DNA of 64,000 nucleotides. Origin: Deinandra increscens subsp. villosa (Eukaryota > Streptophyta > Magnoliopsida > Asterales > Asteraceae). Within the stretch, counting starts at the first letter, position 1; each line of letters begins with the position of its first letter. Location: the NCBI GenBank assembly GCA_039602395.1, contig JBCNJP010000003.1, forward strand, positions 22,985,896 through 23,049,895. Direction: 5' to 3'. This document shows positions 19,256-29,811 of this stretch, piece by piece. Under the pieces are notes generated by a model. The model saw nothing but the letters and a program-made list of their open reading frames with translations, had not been told where the DNA came from and did not search any database. The position numbers and the translations under genes were made by a program.

Positions 19256-21435
19256 ATTGCAAAAGTGCTACGGAGATTATGTATGAGTCGTGCTTCAGGC
19301 AACTTAATGCGGATATACGGGGAAGGTTGGTTGTGTCCAGAACTCCTTTAATTAGGTTTGCAGGAGAAATGGTTAGGCCTATGGGAGAGATTACCCTGCC
19401 AGTTACTTTGGGGCATGGTGGATGTATCAGAACTTTGGAGGTAAAATTTTTGGTGGTTAAAGCCACATCTATCCATAATGTGATCATGGGGAGGCCTATA
19501 TTAAGAAAGTTAGGTGCTGTTATATCAGTCGTACATGGGATGATCCAGTTTCCAACACCTAGAGGGATTGCTACTATGATTTCTGATGTATGTGTAAGAA
19601 TAATGGAGGTAAGGGCTGGAAAGGATACTACAACAGTTGTTTCAGATAAGGATGATAGGAAATGGGAAGAAAGGTTGTTATCTGAAAAATGGGTAATAAA
19701 TGAAGATTTTCCGGATCAGAAAATTCAAATCGGAAGTGATATTCAGGGAAGTGTAAGGCGTCAATTATTTGATCTATTGAAGGAAAATGTTACTGTTTTT
19801 GCATGGCAATCCTCTGACATGACAGGTGTCCCAAGGGATTTATCAGAGCATTGTTTGAATGTATGTCCAGACAAGAAGCCATATCATCAGCATAAGAGGG
19901 GCATGGATGCGGAAAGGGCGGCGGTAGTAAAGAAAGAGGTTGATAAATTGTTGGAGGCAGGAATTTTGAGAGAAGTGCAATATCCTGCCTGGTTGGCTAA
20001 TCCTGTATTAGTCAAGAAACCGGATGGGTCGTGGAGGATGTGCATTGATTTTAAAGATTTGAACAATGCATGTCCTAAGGACTGTTATCCTTTTCCGGAA
20101 ATTGATTCTAAGGTAGATGCGTTAGCAGGTTTTAGTTGGAAGTGCTTTCTGGATGCTTATAAAGGTTATCACCAGATTCAGATGGCGGTGGATGATGAAG
20201 ATAAAACAGCATTTATAACCAGGGAAGGAACATATTGCTACATGAAGATGCCTTTTGGTTTGAAGAATGTTGGGGCCACGTATCAACGTCTAATGGATAA
20301 AACATTTCAACCACAGGTGGGAAGGAACCTTGAGGCCTATGTGGATGATATTGTCATAAAGAGTAAATCTGCAGAAGAAATGATTTTAGATATAAAGGAG
20401 ACATTTGGTCGGTTGTGTTCGATTAATATGAAGTTAAACCCAAAGAAATGCTCGTTTGGGATGGAGTCTGGAAAGTTCCTGGGTGTTTTTCTGTCAAAGG
20501 AAGGGATTCAAGCAAGTAAAGATAAAATTGAGGCGGTAGTCAGTATGAGATCTCCCACTTCCATTAAGGAGGTCCAAATCTTGATTGGAAGGTTAGTTGC
20601 ACTACATAGATTTTTAGCAAAGGCGGCTGATATGTCCTTGCCATTCATGAAGGTGTTGAAAGATTATTTGGGAAAGAATGAATTTTGTTGGTCACAAGAA
20701 GCTGAGAATGCATTTGCGAAGCTAAAAGAGGTACTGGTATCCCTTCCAACATTAACTGCACCTAGGCAAGGTGAGTGTCTTTATATGTACATTGCTACTT
20801 CTGAGGGTGCTGTAAGTGCAGTGTTGTTAGCAGAGAGAAATAAAGTGCAAATCCCGATTTACTATGTCAGCAAAGTATTAAAGGAATATGAAGGAAGATA
20901 TCCTCCATTGGAAAGGTTGGTATTGGCCCTGGTGGTGGCAACAAGACGTTTGCGTAGATATTTTCAAGCACATTGGGTGGAAGTATATACTGCTTTTCCC
21001 ATTAGACAAATTTTGCGAAGACCGGAAATGTCGGGGCGTCTTGCGAAATGGGCTATCGAATTGGGGCAATTCGATGTTATGTTCAGGCCTAGAATATCAA
21101 TGAAGGGTCAGGTAGTTGCGGATTTCTTGGCAGAAATCCCTCACACAGAAAATGGAGAATTATTATCGCAAGAATCGAAAGAGATGGATTCCTTGTGGAG
21201 GTTATATACAGATGGATCTGTTGGAAGTGATGGATCCGGTGCAAGTAACTTTTATTTTTTAAATGTGTTTTTTTTATACACCATAAGGGTTTTAATTCAT
21301 ATTGGTGCAGGCTTAATGTTGGTAAGTCCCGAGGGTGATGAGCTAACATATGCGTTGAAGTTTAATTTTGATACTTCAAACAACGAAGCAGAGTATGAGG
21401 CGTTTTTAGCAGGTTTCCAAGGATTTCTGAGCTAA
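19237..21435 (+). pseudogene. Tat gypsy Pol: protease, reverse transcriptase, RNase H (broken)
   Basis: A 732-codon frame. Protease: the usual D-T/S-G is replaced by DCK at residues 7-9 (VYIDCKSATEIMYE), which should kill catalysis. RT: LDAYKGYHQI, MPFGLKN and YVDD at 368-371 are all present. The first RNase H is degenerate (ATSEGAVSAVL for the usual DAS). The archaeal-type RNase H begins LYTDGSVG near residue 650 but is interrupted by 66 in-frame bases (about 21241-21306), then resumes GAGLMLVSPEGDEL ... NNEAEYEAFLAG. The frame ends at 21435 inside what looks like a second intron-like interruption. Defects upstream and downstream make it a pseudogene. Confidence 0.88.
21241..21306 (+). other. 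Intron-like insertion 1 in the RNase H domain
   Basis: This segment of 66 bases starts AGTAACTTTTATTTTTT and ends in GGTGCA before GGCTTAATG, T-rich with GT near the start and AG at the end. Removing it restores the GSGAGLxL motif. It is flanked by GGTGCA on both sides, so an insertion with a short duplication is an alternative to a spliced intron. Confidence 0.5.
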
Positions 21436-21479
21436 CTTTGGTTGAGTTTATTGTATGTGTGTTTTATTAACAGGAGCAG
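21413..21479 (+). other. Intron-like insertion 2 in the RNase H domain
   Basis: It runs from GTTTCCAAGG to ...TTAACAGGAGCAG (67 bases) and contains in-frame stops. Removing it joins EAFLAG to LRLAKQLGARKV, the uninterrupted family pattern. As in insertion 1, the downstream border is GCAG|GCTTA. Confidence 0.55.
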
Positions 21480-21913
21480 GCTTACGGTTGGCTAAACAAC
21501 TGGGAGCGAGGAAGGTTCTGGCGCATGTGGATTCCTTGCTTGTGGCTAACCAAGTAAATGGTGATTATGAGGCTAAAGGTGCTAACATGGCTCTTTATTT
21601 GGGACAAGTGAAGAAGCTGATGGGGGAATTTTTAACCTGTGAAGTAATGTATGTGCCAAGGTCACAGAATAAAAAAGCAGATGCACTCAGTAAGCTGGCG
21701 TCAACAACTTTTAATCATTTGGCCAAGGAAGTTCGGCTAGAGGTTTTGGAAAATCCATATGTCCCAGTTTCGGAAGTGTCAAAAGTACAAGTTTCTCAGG
21801 AGACTTGGATGGATGCATTAGTAGCATATTTTCGAGATGAAATGTTGCTAGAAGACAAGGCAGAGGCAAGGAAGGTGTATGTAAATTCCTTCCAATATCA
21901 ATTTCAAAATTAA
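21455..21913 (+). pseudogene. Tat gypsy Pol continued: RNase H C-terminal half and linker
   Basis: The frame carries LRLAKQLGARKVLAHVDSLL, then NQVNGDYEAKGANM and NKKADALSKLAST, the second half of the archaeal-type RNase H that Tat elements carry before integrase. It continues into the linker and hits TAA at 21911-21913 where the family has a sense codon; the same frame goes on YLYRKTFLGPLLRC. A one-base loss at about 21957 then separates it from the integrase frame. It is part of one broken pol gene with the neighbouring entries. Confidence 0.82.
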
Positions 21914-21951
21914 TATTTGTATAGGAAAACATTTTTGGGTCCTTTGCTAAG

Positions 21952-23031
21952 ATGTTTGACTATGAAGAGGCATTGAAAGTTACTGCTGAGGTTCATAGTG
22001 GTATATGTGGAAGTCACGAAGGGGCACGAATGGTAGTAACTAAACTTGTAGGGTTAGGTTACTATTGGCCCGGGATGCATAAAACAGTCATGGATGAGTT
22101 TAAAAAATGTGACGAATGTCAGAGACATGCGCCAGTGAGTTTAAAACCGAAGCATACAATGGTGCCGGTGACATCCGCTTGGCCTTTCCAAAAATGGGGT
22201 ATAGATATAGTTGGGCCTTTTCCTGAAGCGGCCGGAAGGGTTAAATTCTTGATTGTTGCTGTCGATTACTTCACAAAGTGGGTGGAAGCCAAACCATTGG
22301 CGTCAATTACGGGGCAGCAGGTGAAGAAGTTCGTATGGGAACACATAATTTGCAGGTTTGGCTTGCCGTTATGTATTGTGTCTGATAATGGTAAGCAATT
22401 TGCTGATAATCCCTTCCGGGAGTGGTGTGAGGAATTGGCAATATCGCAAACTTTTACTTATATGGCCCATACGCAGGCAAATGGACAGGTTGAGAGAATG
22501 AACAGGAGCATTGTAGAAGGTATAAAAATGAGGTTGGATAAAATTGGTGGCGGATGGGTGGATGAACTTTTGCATGTGCTATGGTCTTTAAGGACCATGC
22601 CAAAATCAAGTCATGGCGAGACACCTTTCAGTTTGACCTATGGAACCGAAGCTATCATTCCAGTTGAAGTTGGTGTTCCGACAAGAAGAATGTTAGAAAA
22701 TGGAGATAATGAAAAACGTTTGCGAGAGAATCTAGATGTGTTGGAGGAACGTCGTGAAGTAGCGGCAATAAGAGAGGCGAAATATAAACAAAATATAGCT
22801 AGATATTATAACAAGAATGTGAAGAGTTTTCAGTTTAAGGAGGGTGATCTGGTACTTCGAAACAATGAAGCAAGCAGAGTATTGCCTGGAGGTAAATTGT
22901 CACCAAATTGGGAAGGGCCGTATCAGATTTTGGAAGTGCTAGATAAAGGGTCGTATGTGTTGGGCAATGCAGATGGAAGTAGGGTTCCACGAACATGGAA
23001 CGGGTTGCACTTGCGAAAATACAAGATTTAG
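21952..23031 (+). pseudogene. Tat gypsy integrase
   Basis: 359 codons, itself uninterrupted, starting within the motif DYEEAL. The N-terminal zinc finger follows (H near 18 and 22, CDECQ near residue 52). The catalytic core has GIDIVGPFP, then DYFTKWVEAKPL, VSDNGKQF and the ANGQVERMNRS motif with the third acidic residue. The C-terminal region ends with GSYVLGNADG and LHLRKYKI. The core residues appear intact, but upstream stops and frame changes mean it cannot be made from a normal Gag-Pol, hence pseudogene. Confidence 0.85.
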
Positions 23032-23686
23032 GAAAAGTCAAGTAAAGGAGTACGGAGAATAAAGATGTGGGGGATGACTAGAATTTTTTGTAAAATTTGA
23101 TATTTGATATGATGAAATTGATGTTGTTTTGATTTTTCTTGTAGACGGTTGATGAAAGCAAAGGTTTAAGTAATGAAGAAGGTTTCTTCGAAAAGGATGA
23201 ACTTTTGTTTTGTTTAGTATAAAAAAAAGAGGCAAGGTCATACTAAGTTGATTGCAACAACCATGTTAAACCTAAAAGGTTAAATCTATAATGTTATATA
23301 AACAATTATATGATCATGCTGTAAAATAGCTAAGTCTTCTTATAAAAGACCAAGTTATAAATAAAACACGAAAGTGGTTTAATAAAGGCTAAGTTGTGTA
23401 ACATAACCATGCCAGCACTTTTGTTTACGTGCAATTCAGGGAGAAAGGTTCTTCCCTAAGAGGCTGACGAGTCTAAATGGCACAAGATGTTGAAAGCATC
23501 CAACCATGAGATAAAAGATCCAGGTCATAAAATATCCTTCATAGGATAAAATTAAACCAGATCTAAAAAGAATGAAAAGGCCAACATAAACCTTCCTGAT
23601 TGTTATGCATAATATATGTAGTTTAATGGCACAATGTTGTGAATGCATGGTCATTAAGATTTCAAAATAAAGGTCGGAAGGGCCCA
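23032..23686 (+). other. Non-coding 3' region of the Tat gypsy (continues at 30174)
   Basis: AT-rich, no ORF of note. Weak repeats such as 'taagt(c/t)(t/g)t' and 'aaagaccaagttataaataa' occur. It ends at CACTA (23687-23691), the target duplication of the nested gag-only element. Confidence 0.6.
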
Positions 23687-23691
23687 CACTA

Positions 23692-24048
23692 TGTTAGAGC
23701 ATATTCCTATGCTAACGTTGTGTCTCGTGTATTGTATCTAGACAAGAGCTTCTGTGTGAGTCAGTTAGTCATATGGCCGTACCACATGATCCGCCGGATC
23801 AGATGGTCCGGGCGGACCAGATGGTCCGCAGGTGATCCGCTGGCTTATGACTAAGTAACTATAAATAGTTCGTGTTAGAGAGAGTTAGAAGGGCTGTCAT
23901 TCTACAACTCTTAACTGTGTGTAAACTGAGTGTGTTTCTCTCTCTACTTGTAATCTCTAAGTGAATCAATAAAGCAAAGCTTTATTTACATCTTGTTGCT
24001 ATCCGATTACCGAATCATGCTGTAGTAAGATCGTATCGTGGTTTATCA
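23692..24048 (+). repeat. 5' LTR of the gag-only element, with tandem palindromes
   Basis: It runs TGTTAGAGCATATTCC ... GTGGTTTATCA. At 23787-23801 TGATCCG-C-CGGATCA and at 23804-23819 TGGTCCG-GG-CGGACCA are perfect palindromes, followed by GGTCCGC and GATCCGC. TATA-like 'ctataaatag' lies at about 23858 and AATAAA at about 23967. Confidence 0.95.
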
Positions 24049-24050
24049 AG

Positions 24051-24062
24051 TGGTATCAGAGC
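24051..24062 (+). promoter_or_regulatory. Initiator-Met tRNA primer-binding site
   Basis: TGGTATCAGAGC, two bases after the LTR end, is the standard copia primer site. Confidence 0.95.
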
Positions 24063-24288
24063 ATTCCAGGTTGCTCTACTGCTGTGATTTGGTAAGTTTT
24101 CGAAATTCTAGAGAGAGAAAGTTTGGGTTTTCTACATTTTTCATCAATTTTTCATAATTCTGAGTGATTCCGAGGAGAAAAATGATTTCTAAATGTTTCT
24201 GGAGTGTTTTCGCATCATACTGATTCAGTTTCTAGCTTCAATTGTCGAAATCTGTGAAAATCAGTCGATTTTGGTGTTTTCTGCATCT

Positions 24289-24577
24289 GGTCCGCCCGAC
24301 GAGCAGTTTGATCCGCCATTTGATCCGCCAGGCAATCTTCATCAGTCTGATCCGCGACAGTTGCAGCGTACCAGTGTGATCCGCTGAAAATTCTGGTCCG
24401 CCGTACCAGTTTTGATCCGCCGTACCAAAAACTGATCCGCCGTATGAAATTTGGTCCGCCGGACAAAATCTGATCCGGAATCTGGTCCGCTAGTACAAAT
24501 CTGATCTGCCTTGTTAATTTGATCCGGAACTGGTCCGCTGATAGTATTTTGATCCGCCAAGTTGTGTTGATCCGCTG
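24289..24577 (+). repeat. Leader array of GATCCGC / GGTCCGC words
   Basis: About 16 copies of (G)ATCCGCC, GGTCCGC or close variants are spaced roughly 15-20 bases apart between PBS and gag. The same words build the palindromes in this element's own LTR (23787-23840). The spacing is irregular and no spacer is conserved, so it is not a CRISPR-type array. Confidence 0.85.
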
Positions 24578-24785
24578 GCAGAAAACATACCTTCACTAAA
24601 ACTGACGTAACTTGCAAACCGTTTGGAGTTACGGAACCCAATACCAGCCAAAACGTTCGTCTTTCCGAGATCTAGGACGTGTACCCGCCTACGGCCAGTA
24701 CCGTCAAGTTTTGACCCCCAAAATCCGCTTGGAAGAAGCCCGTTTTTCAGTTTCAAGTTTTCGCATTCGATATTGAAATTTCAAA

Positions 24786-27700
24786 ATGAGCGATTTTCAC
24801 GCTTTTTCAGCTGTTCAATCATCAATGCAAGCCATATTGAACTATGATAACGAGATAGGAACAACTCAGAAAGTTCCTAAGTTACTTCGATTGGAGGATT
24901 ATGAGAATTGGAAGCAACGATTTGAATCATTTGTTAATGCTCTTGACATTGATTTGTGGATTTCTATTGAACAAGATTATACATATCCTAAGAAAAATGG
25001 AGAACCAATTCCACGAAGTGATCTTGATGAAGATCAAAGGAAAGTTTATGCCAGAGAAAAGAAAACTTATGCAAATCTCACAATGGCATTACCAAGAGAA
25101 CTCTTGCATCAATTCAAAAACTGCACAACATCAAAAACCTTATGGGATGCATTGAAAGATAGATGTGCAGGAAACGAGCAATATAAGAAGAGTCGAAAGA
25201 AAGTTTTGTTAAAGGAGTTTGATAACTTCCAGCATTGTGAAAAAGAGAGTATTGCAGATTTGATTTCTAGATTTTCTCATCTGATTAATGAACTCGATAT
25301 TGTAGGAGTCCAGAAAGAAAAAGATGACTTGAAGGAAAAATTTCTGGAAGCTTTACCGGACACATGGGAGAATTTTGTTATGATGCTTTCTAATGATCCA
25401 AATTATTCAAGTTGGACTTTCAATCAATTGTTAAGCAAGTTACAAGCTCGAGAAATGGAATTACTTGTAAAGAAGTCAGCAATTCCATCGGTTCAAAATC
25501 CTGCAGTTTATTTTGGAGAGAATTCTGCTACTGCTCATGCTAAAGCCAAATCAAATTCTATTTCAAGCAGTAATCCACCAGTAACAGCATTTATTGCTGG
25601 AAAATCAGATAATGGTGGGTATTCTTCAGGATGCAGTTTTACTATTCCTGCTAAATCATCAAGTAAGTCAACTTCTAATCAAGCAACCGAAGATCTAGCT
25701 GTTTTGTTATCTGCTTTTATATCTTCATCGTCTGGATCGATTTTCGGTCAAGTTAGTGATGCTGGTTTAAGTGGAACTGAGTTAGAACAGCTGGATGATG
25801 ATCAGTTAACTGAATTAGATTTGCATTGGCAATTTGCAATGATGGTTGAAAAAGGAAGACGATTTATCAAGAAACATGGAAAGAATTCTTTTGTTCCAGG
25901 AAATAGGAAATTGGGTTTGGATAAATCTAAAGTAAAGTGTTACAATTGTTCCAAGGTTGGACATTTTGCTCGTGAGTGTTCTCAATCATCATCTGATAAG
26001 AGTAAATCTGATAAACCTGACGCAAAAGCTATGATATCTCAAACTGAAGAAGGTTATGATTGGGCTAAAGATTTTCCAGATGAATCTGCATTCGTGGTTC
26101 ATTCTCAAGACAGTTATGCATTGATGACAAATATTGAGGTTGAATCGAGTGGGTATATATCTGAGACCAGTAAATCTGATTCAAGTCATTCTGATTCCGA
26201 AATGGGTGGTTATGAATCCGTGTGTGAATTTTGTTCACAAAAGGATAGTCGAATTAAAGGTTTGATAAAAGAAATAGAATGTCAATCTGTTGAAATTAAA
26301 CGAAAGGATGAAGAATTGGAGAGTTTCATCAAGAAATGTCAGGAATTTAATGAAGTTTGCAAAACAAATGCAGAGTTACTCGAGGAAAAGAGTGTGTTGG
26401 TGACAGAATTAGCGAATGTTCAGAAAAAATTGTCAGAAAGCTGTATACAGAATGATCAAAAAAAGTTACAACTTCAACACGAGAATGATGAGTTCATGTC
26501 AAAAATTGTCAAGCTTACTTCGGTCAATGAAAAGCTGGTCAAGGAGGTTGCAGAATATAAGTCTCAAGTTCAAGATGTTAGTGAAGATTTTGAACAGTTA
26601 TTTCAAAAATCTATCAAAAAGGTTGAAGTACTTCAGACATCGAATGATGAACTTTAGAAGGCATTGGATGAAGTTACTGCTGATAGAACTCAATATCAGA
26701 TTGTTCAGTCTGAATTGCAAGATACAATCACTTCTTTGAAGAAAGATAAAAATTTATTAACAAGGAATATTGAGATATATAAGGAAAGAGTGGATAAAGT
26801 TACCAAAGAAGTGCATGCTGCTCATGATGGGATGAGACGAGAAAAATCATTAGTCAACACCACATCTGAGAAATTGATTCAATCAGAAAAAGTTCTTGCT
26901 GAAGCTCAGAAGATCATAGCTGATTTGAAAGTTGAAATTCTCGATCTCAATCGTCAATTGCATAACTTGAAGAATTCTCATTCTTTTACAAGTTATCTGT
27001 GTCAAGACGATAACTTCAAGAAGGTATTTGGAGGTGATGATTTTAATCAAATTCCTCATCCAGTGATTCAAACAGAGTCTGTTGTTGATTTAAGCACTCC
27101 AGTGGTAAAACAAGATTACTCTGATTTTGTGTCTGAGAATTTGGAGGCGAAGCATTCAAAAATTGGCAACAAAAAGGTTACCTCTGCAACATCTAATACC
27201 CCTCTGTTTGTTAAGTTTGTTTCAAGTGAAGGTGGTGTGTTTGACAAAGAAATGTCTGATGGCGAAAAAGTTGAGAAGAATGAAAAGAAGTTGAATGAAG
27301 CAGAAGTGGATGCTAAGTTGGTTGAAGAAAACAATTTGAAAGGCATTAAAGCTAAATTTACACAGTCTGCTAAATCTGGTTCTTCAGGGGCTACAATAGA
27401 TGTTTCTAAATTGCCTGGTTACAAACAATCTGGGTTGGGTAGTAAAGGCAAGAAGGTTCCAAAGCAGCAGAACATGCCAAAGACGGTTAAGAAGGAAAAG
27501 AAGGATACAAGCCTGGAGCAAGTATATCATCTAGCTCAAGTATTCATTTCAACAATGGAGAAAGGATTTGGAGGAAAGCAAAAGAAGAAAGGTTCATCTG
27601 TAAGTTCACCGAACGAATCTTCTTCATCTGGTTCTAATGCTACACCTCAGAGTCCTACTTCGAAATGGGTACATTCTAACCGATTTCAGATTTTTGATGA

Positions 27701-28094
27701 TGTTTCTGATGAGTCTGAATTTTCTGATAAATGTTATCCTGTTCAGGACAAGTCACAATTTAAACGTTCATATCGTTTGTGCTATCAATGTCGCCAAAAG
27801 GGACATATAGCACAGAATTGTCCTGTCACTGTTAAAAGGAAATTTTCTGAAAAAACTGCCACGATAATTGATGAATCTGGCAGAATTTTTAATGACTCAC
27901 CAACATCACATTTTAAATCAAAACATTTCAAAAGTGAGTCTAGTGTTGGTGATTCATCACAAGATGATGTTTCTGTGAAAACTGCACCTGCAAAGATGCA
28001 GTGGCGACCTAAGGTGGTCAGTCAAGCTGCAACTGACTTTGTGGAAGACACTGGTCGACCAGAAGCTGTGTGCTTCGGGTCGTTTGAGTACTAA
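24786..28094 (+). pseudogene. Giant Sirevirus-like Gag with two zinc knuckles, one internal TAG
   Basis: One frame of 1102 codons begins ATG-AGC-GAT and ends GRPEAVCFGSFEY. It is interrupted only by TAG at codon 624 (26655-26657); a CAG-to-TAG transition in CHG context is the likely cause, since the next codons read K-A-L. The N-terminal third is the copia Gag (UBN2-like) domain with W-K-Q-R-F and TLWDALKDRC. Zinc knuckle 1 is CYNCSKVGHFAREC at 385-398. A long coiled coil follows (about 480-720, heptads rich in L, E, K). Zinc knuckle 2 is CYQCRQKGHIAQNC at about 999-1012. The intact cousin at 42610-45867 has the same layout. Gag packages RNA in the cytoplasm. With the stop it would yield a 623-residue product with only the first knuckle, unless read through. 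Confidence 0.9.
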
Positions 28095-28770
28095 TCATTT
28101 AAACCAGTGTACATGTATTCCTAGAAGACCCGTTGGTGATTGCAAAGTTGCTGATGGAGGAGTATACTGTGTTCTTAACTTAAATCGAATGCTTCATATT
28201 TCTACACTGAATTTTTCTGAAAGCTTAAACTGAAAAGGTATCAGTATCGATTGGTCAATTTTCTTTCTTTTACATTTTGTATGTAGGTTAGGGGGAGAAA
28301 ATTGAAAAGCCAAAAATAGTGTCGTTGTGTTTTTGTTTTTGTTAAAATGAAAATCCAAAAATAGAGTTTTCATTTTAAGGGGGAGAAAATGAAAAATACA
28401 AAAACATCGAAAAATTGAAAAAGTCAAAAACATCGAAAAATGGAAAAATTCAAAAACATTAAAAAATGAGAAATTGTATCCGACATGATTGGGAAATGAT
28501 GGTACATTGGCTTACGTGTCTGACTCATGGATAAAATAGATGAAAAAGCCATAAGATCATTGTTTGATGTACTTGGTAGGCTCGGCATTAAATCAGAAAG
28601 TATTCAGATGTGATAAACACTAAATACTAATGCTTGACCAAGTGGACAACATCTTGATGCATATCTCATGATATATCAAGAAAAGATATGTGAAAAAGAA
28701 AATGAGAAGTCACTGTGTATACATGTGTTCATTTTGCAAAGATTTAAACTTGTTTGATTTTCTTTATTTT
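28095..28770 (+). other. 3' non-coding region of the gag-only element, first part
   Basis: No pol remnant is visible. It carries GGGGGAG tracts at 28291-28297 and 28379-28385 and the words 'gtacttggtaggctcggc' (about 28578), also found in the other Sirevirus-like 3' regions here (33859, and inverted at 42118). Confidence 0.75.
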
Positions 28771-29009
28771 GTCAAACGATCGGACTTTCTCTGCGTGTCG
28801 AAAGACCGACCTGATTGTTGTTCGTTTGACGTTCTGCTTTATTTTCTTTGGTGTTTCGTATAACTCATCGGACTTTCTCTGCGTGTACGGGAGTACCGAC
28901 CTGATTGTTGTTGAGTTATACAATTTCAACTTGTTTTATTTTCTTATTTTGTTAAATCCGAGGCCTTATCTGCGTATCGAAAGATCGACCTTAAGGTAGA
29001 CGATTTAAC
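28771..29009 (+). ncRNA. Three-hairpin module in the 3' region (putative structured RNA)
   Basis: Three consecutive stem-loops. H1 is 28771-28830, outer stem GTCAAACGA/TCGTTTGAC. H2 is 28858-28921, outer stem GTATAACTCA/TGAGTTATAC. H3 is 28951-29009, outer stem GTTAAATC/GATTTAAC. Each encloses a related core 'ctgcgt', a small hairpin with a GNRA loop (GTC-GAAA-GAC, GTAC-GGGA-GTAC, ATC-GAAA-GAT) and 'cgacct'. The outer stems differ in sequence yet all pair perfectly, and the inner stems covary. The module recurs on the other strand at 41698-41936 and once at 34140-34188. Structure in the genomic RNA is a strong inference; function is unknown. Confidence 0.75.
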
Positions 29010-29811
29010 GTTCTTATTTCTTTTTGCATGGAACACAGTTGACTGAATCATGTATACAATCATTATGTGATTAAATCACAAATGAAATCACAAAGTGTGA
29101 TATAAAAAGCAAAAACATATCTGAGTATGTCTGATAGTGTGGGGTACACTGGTCAAAGCAAATCTAATCAATACAATAACATATCCAGATGGTATGAGTA
29201 TGATTGTGCCTGAGTTTAAGATGGACAAATTATACCAGTAATCGACATGACTTGTGTGCTGAAGTAATTGAAATTGAAGTATAGTTCAGCATGTCATGAC
29301 CAATATGATCCCAAGTTGTGATCTTTCTCGCAAAAGACAAAAATAGTGTTTGATTCTGTATTGCATTTATGTTTCATATCTGAAAAGTTCAAAAAGATTT
29401 TCGGTGTGTTTTGATATAAAGTTTCAAAAAGCCAAAAAGATTTTGTTTCTTATTTGTTTTCGACCGATCGATACTTGATACAAAATTCAAAATTTCAAAA
29501 CTATATCTTGGATTCTCGAAGAGAAGTTTTGTGCCAAGATTAAATTAATTTTCAAAAGAAAAGGAAAACCGTGTTTCTGTCTTCTGAAATTGCAGGTTAT
29601 CTGAGTGAGACGACTCAAGCATGGTGAAAGGGGGAGTATGTTATATCTTTCACAAGTGGATCTTGAAGTTCAAAGATGATTCAAGATTGATCCAGCCATG
29701 CAAGCTCTAATTCTGACAAGATTTCAAGTTAAAGATCAAATGCAGTAATGTTGCAGATTGAAGACTGAAGTTTAGTTAGAATATAGATACACTACACGTT
29801 AAGGGGGAGTT
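29010..29811 (+). other. 3' non-coding region of the gag-only element, last part, with polypurine tracts
   Basis: No coding signal. GGGGGAG tracts at 29630-29636 and 29803-29809; the latter, two bases before the LTR, is the functional polypurine tract. With 28291 and 28379 this makes four such tracts, a known habit of Sireviruses. Confidence 0.8.

Noticed and set aside
24289..24577. Possible CRISPR-like array of GATCCGC words
   Set aside because: The words are only 7-8 bases, spacing is irregular, spacers are not unique units, and this is a plant genome; it is the leader of a retroelement.
28095..29811. Hidden pol remnant in the gag-only element
   Set aside because: No DTG/DSG, HHCC, D-D-E, YVDD or RNase H motif found in any frame; the region matches the non-coding region of its relative.
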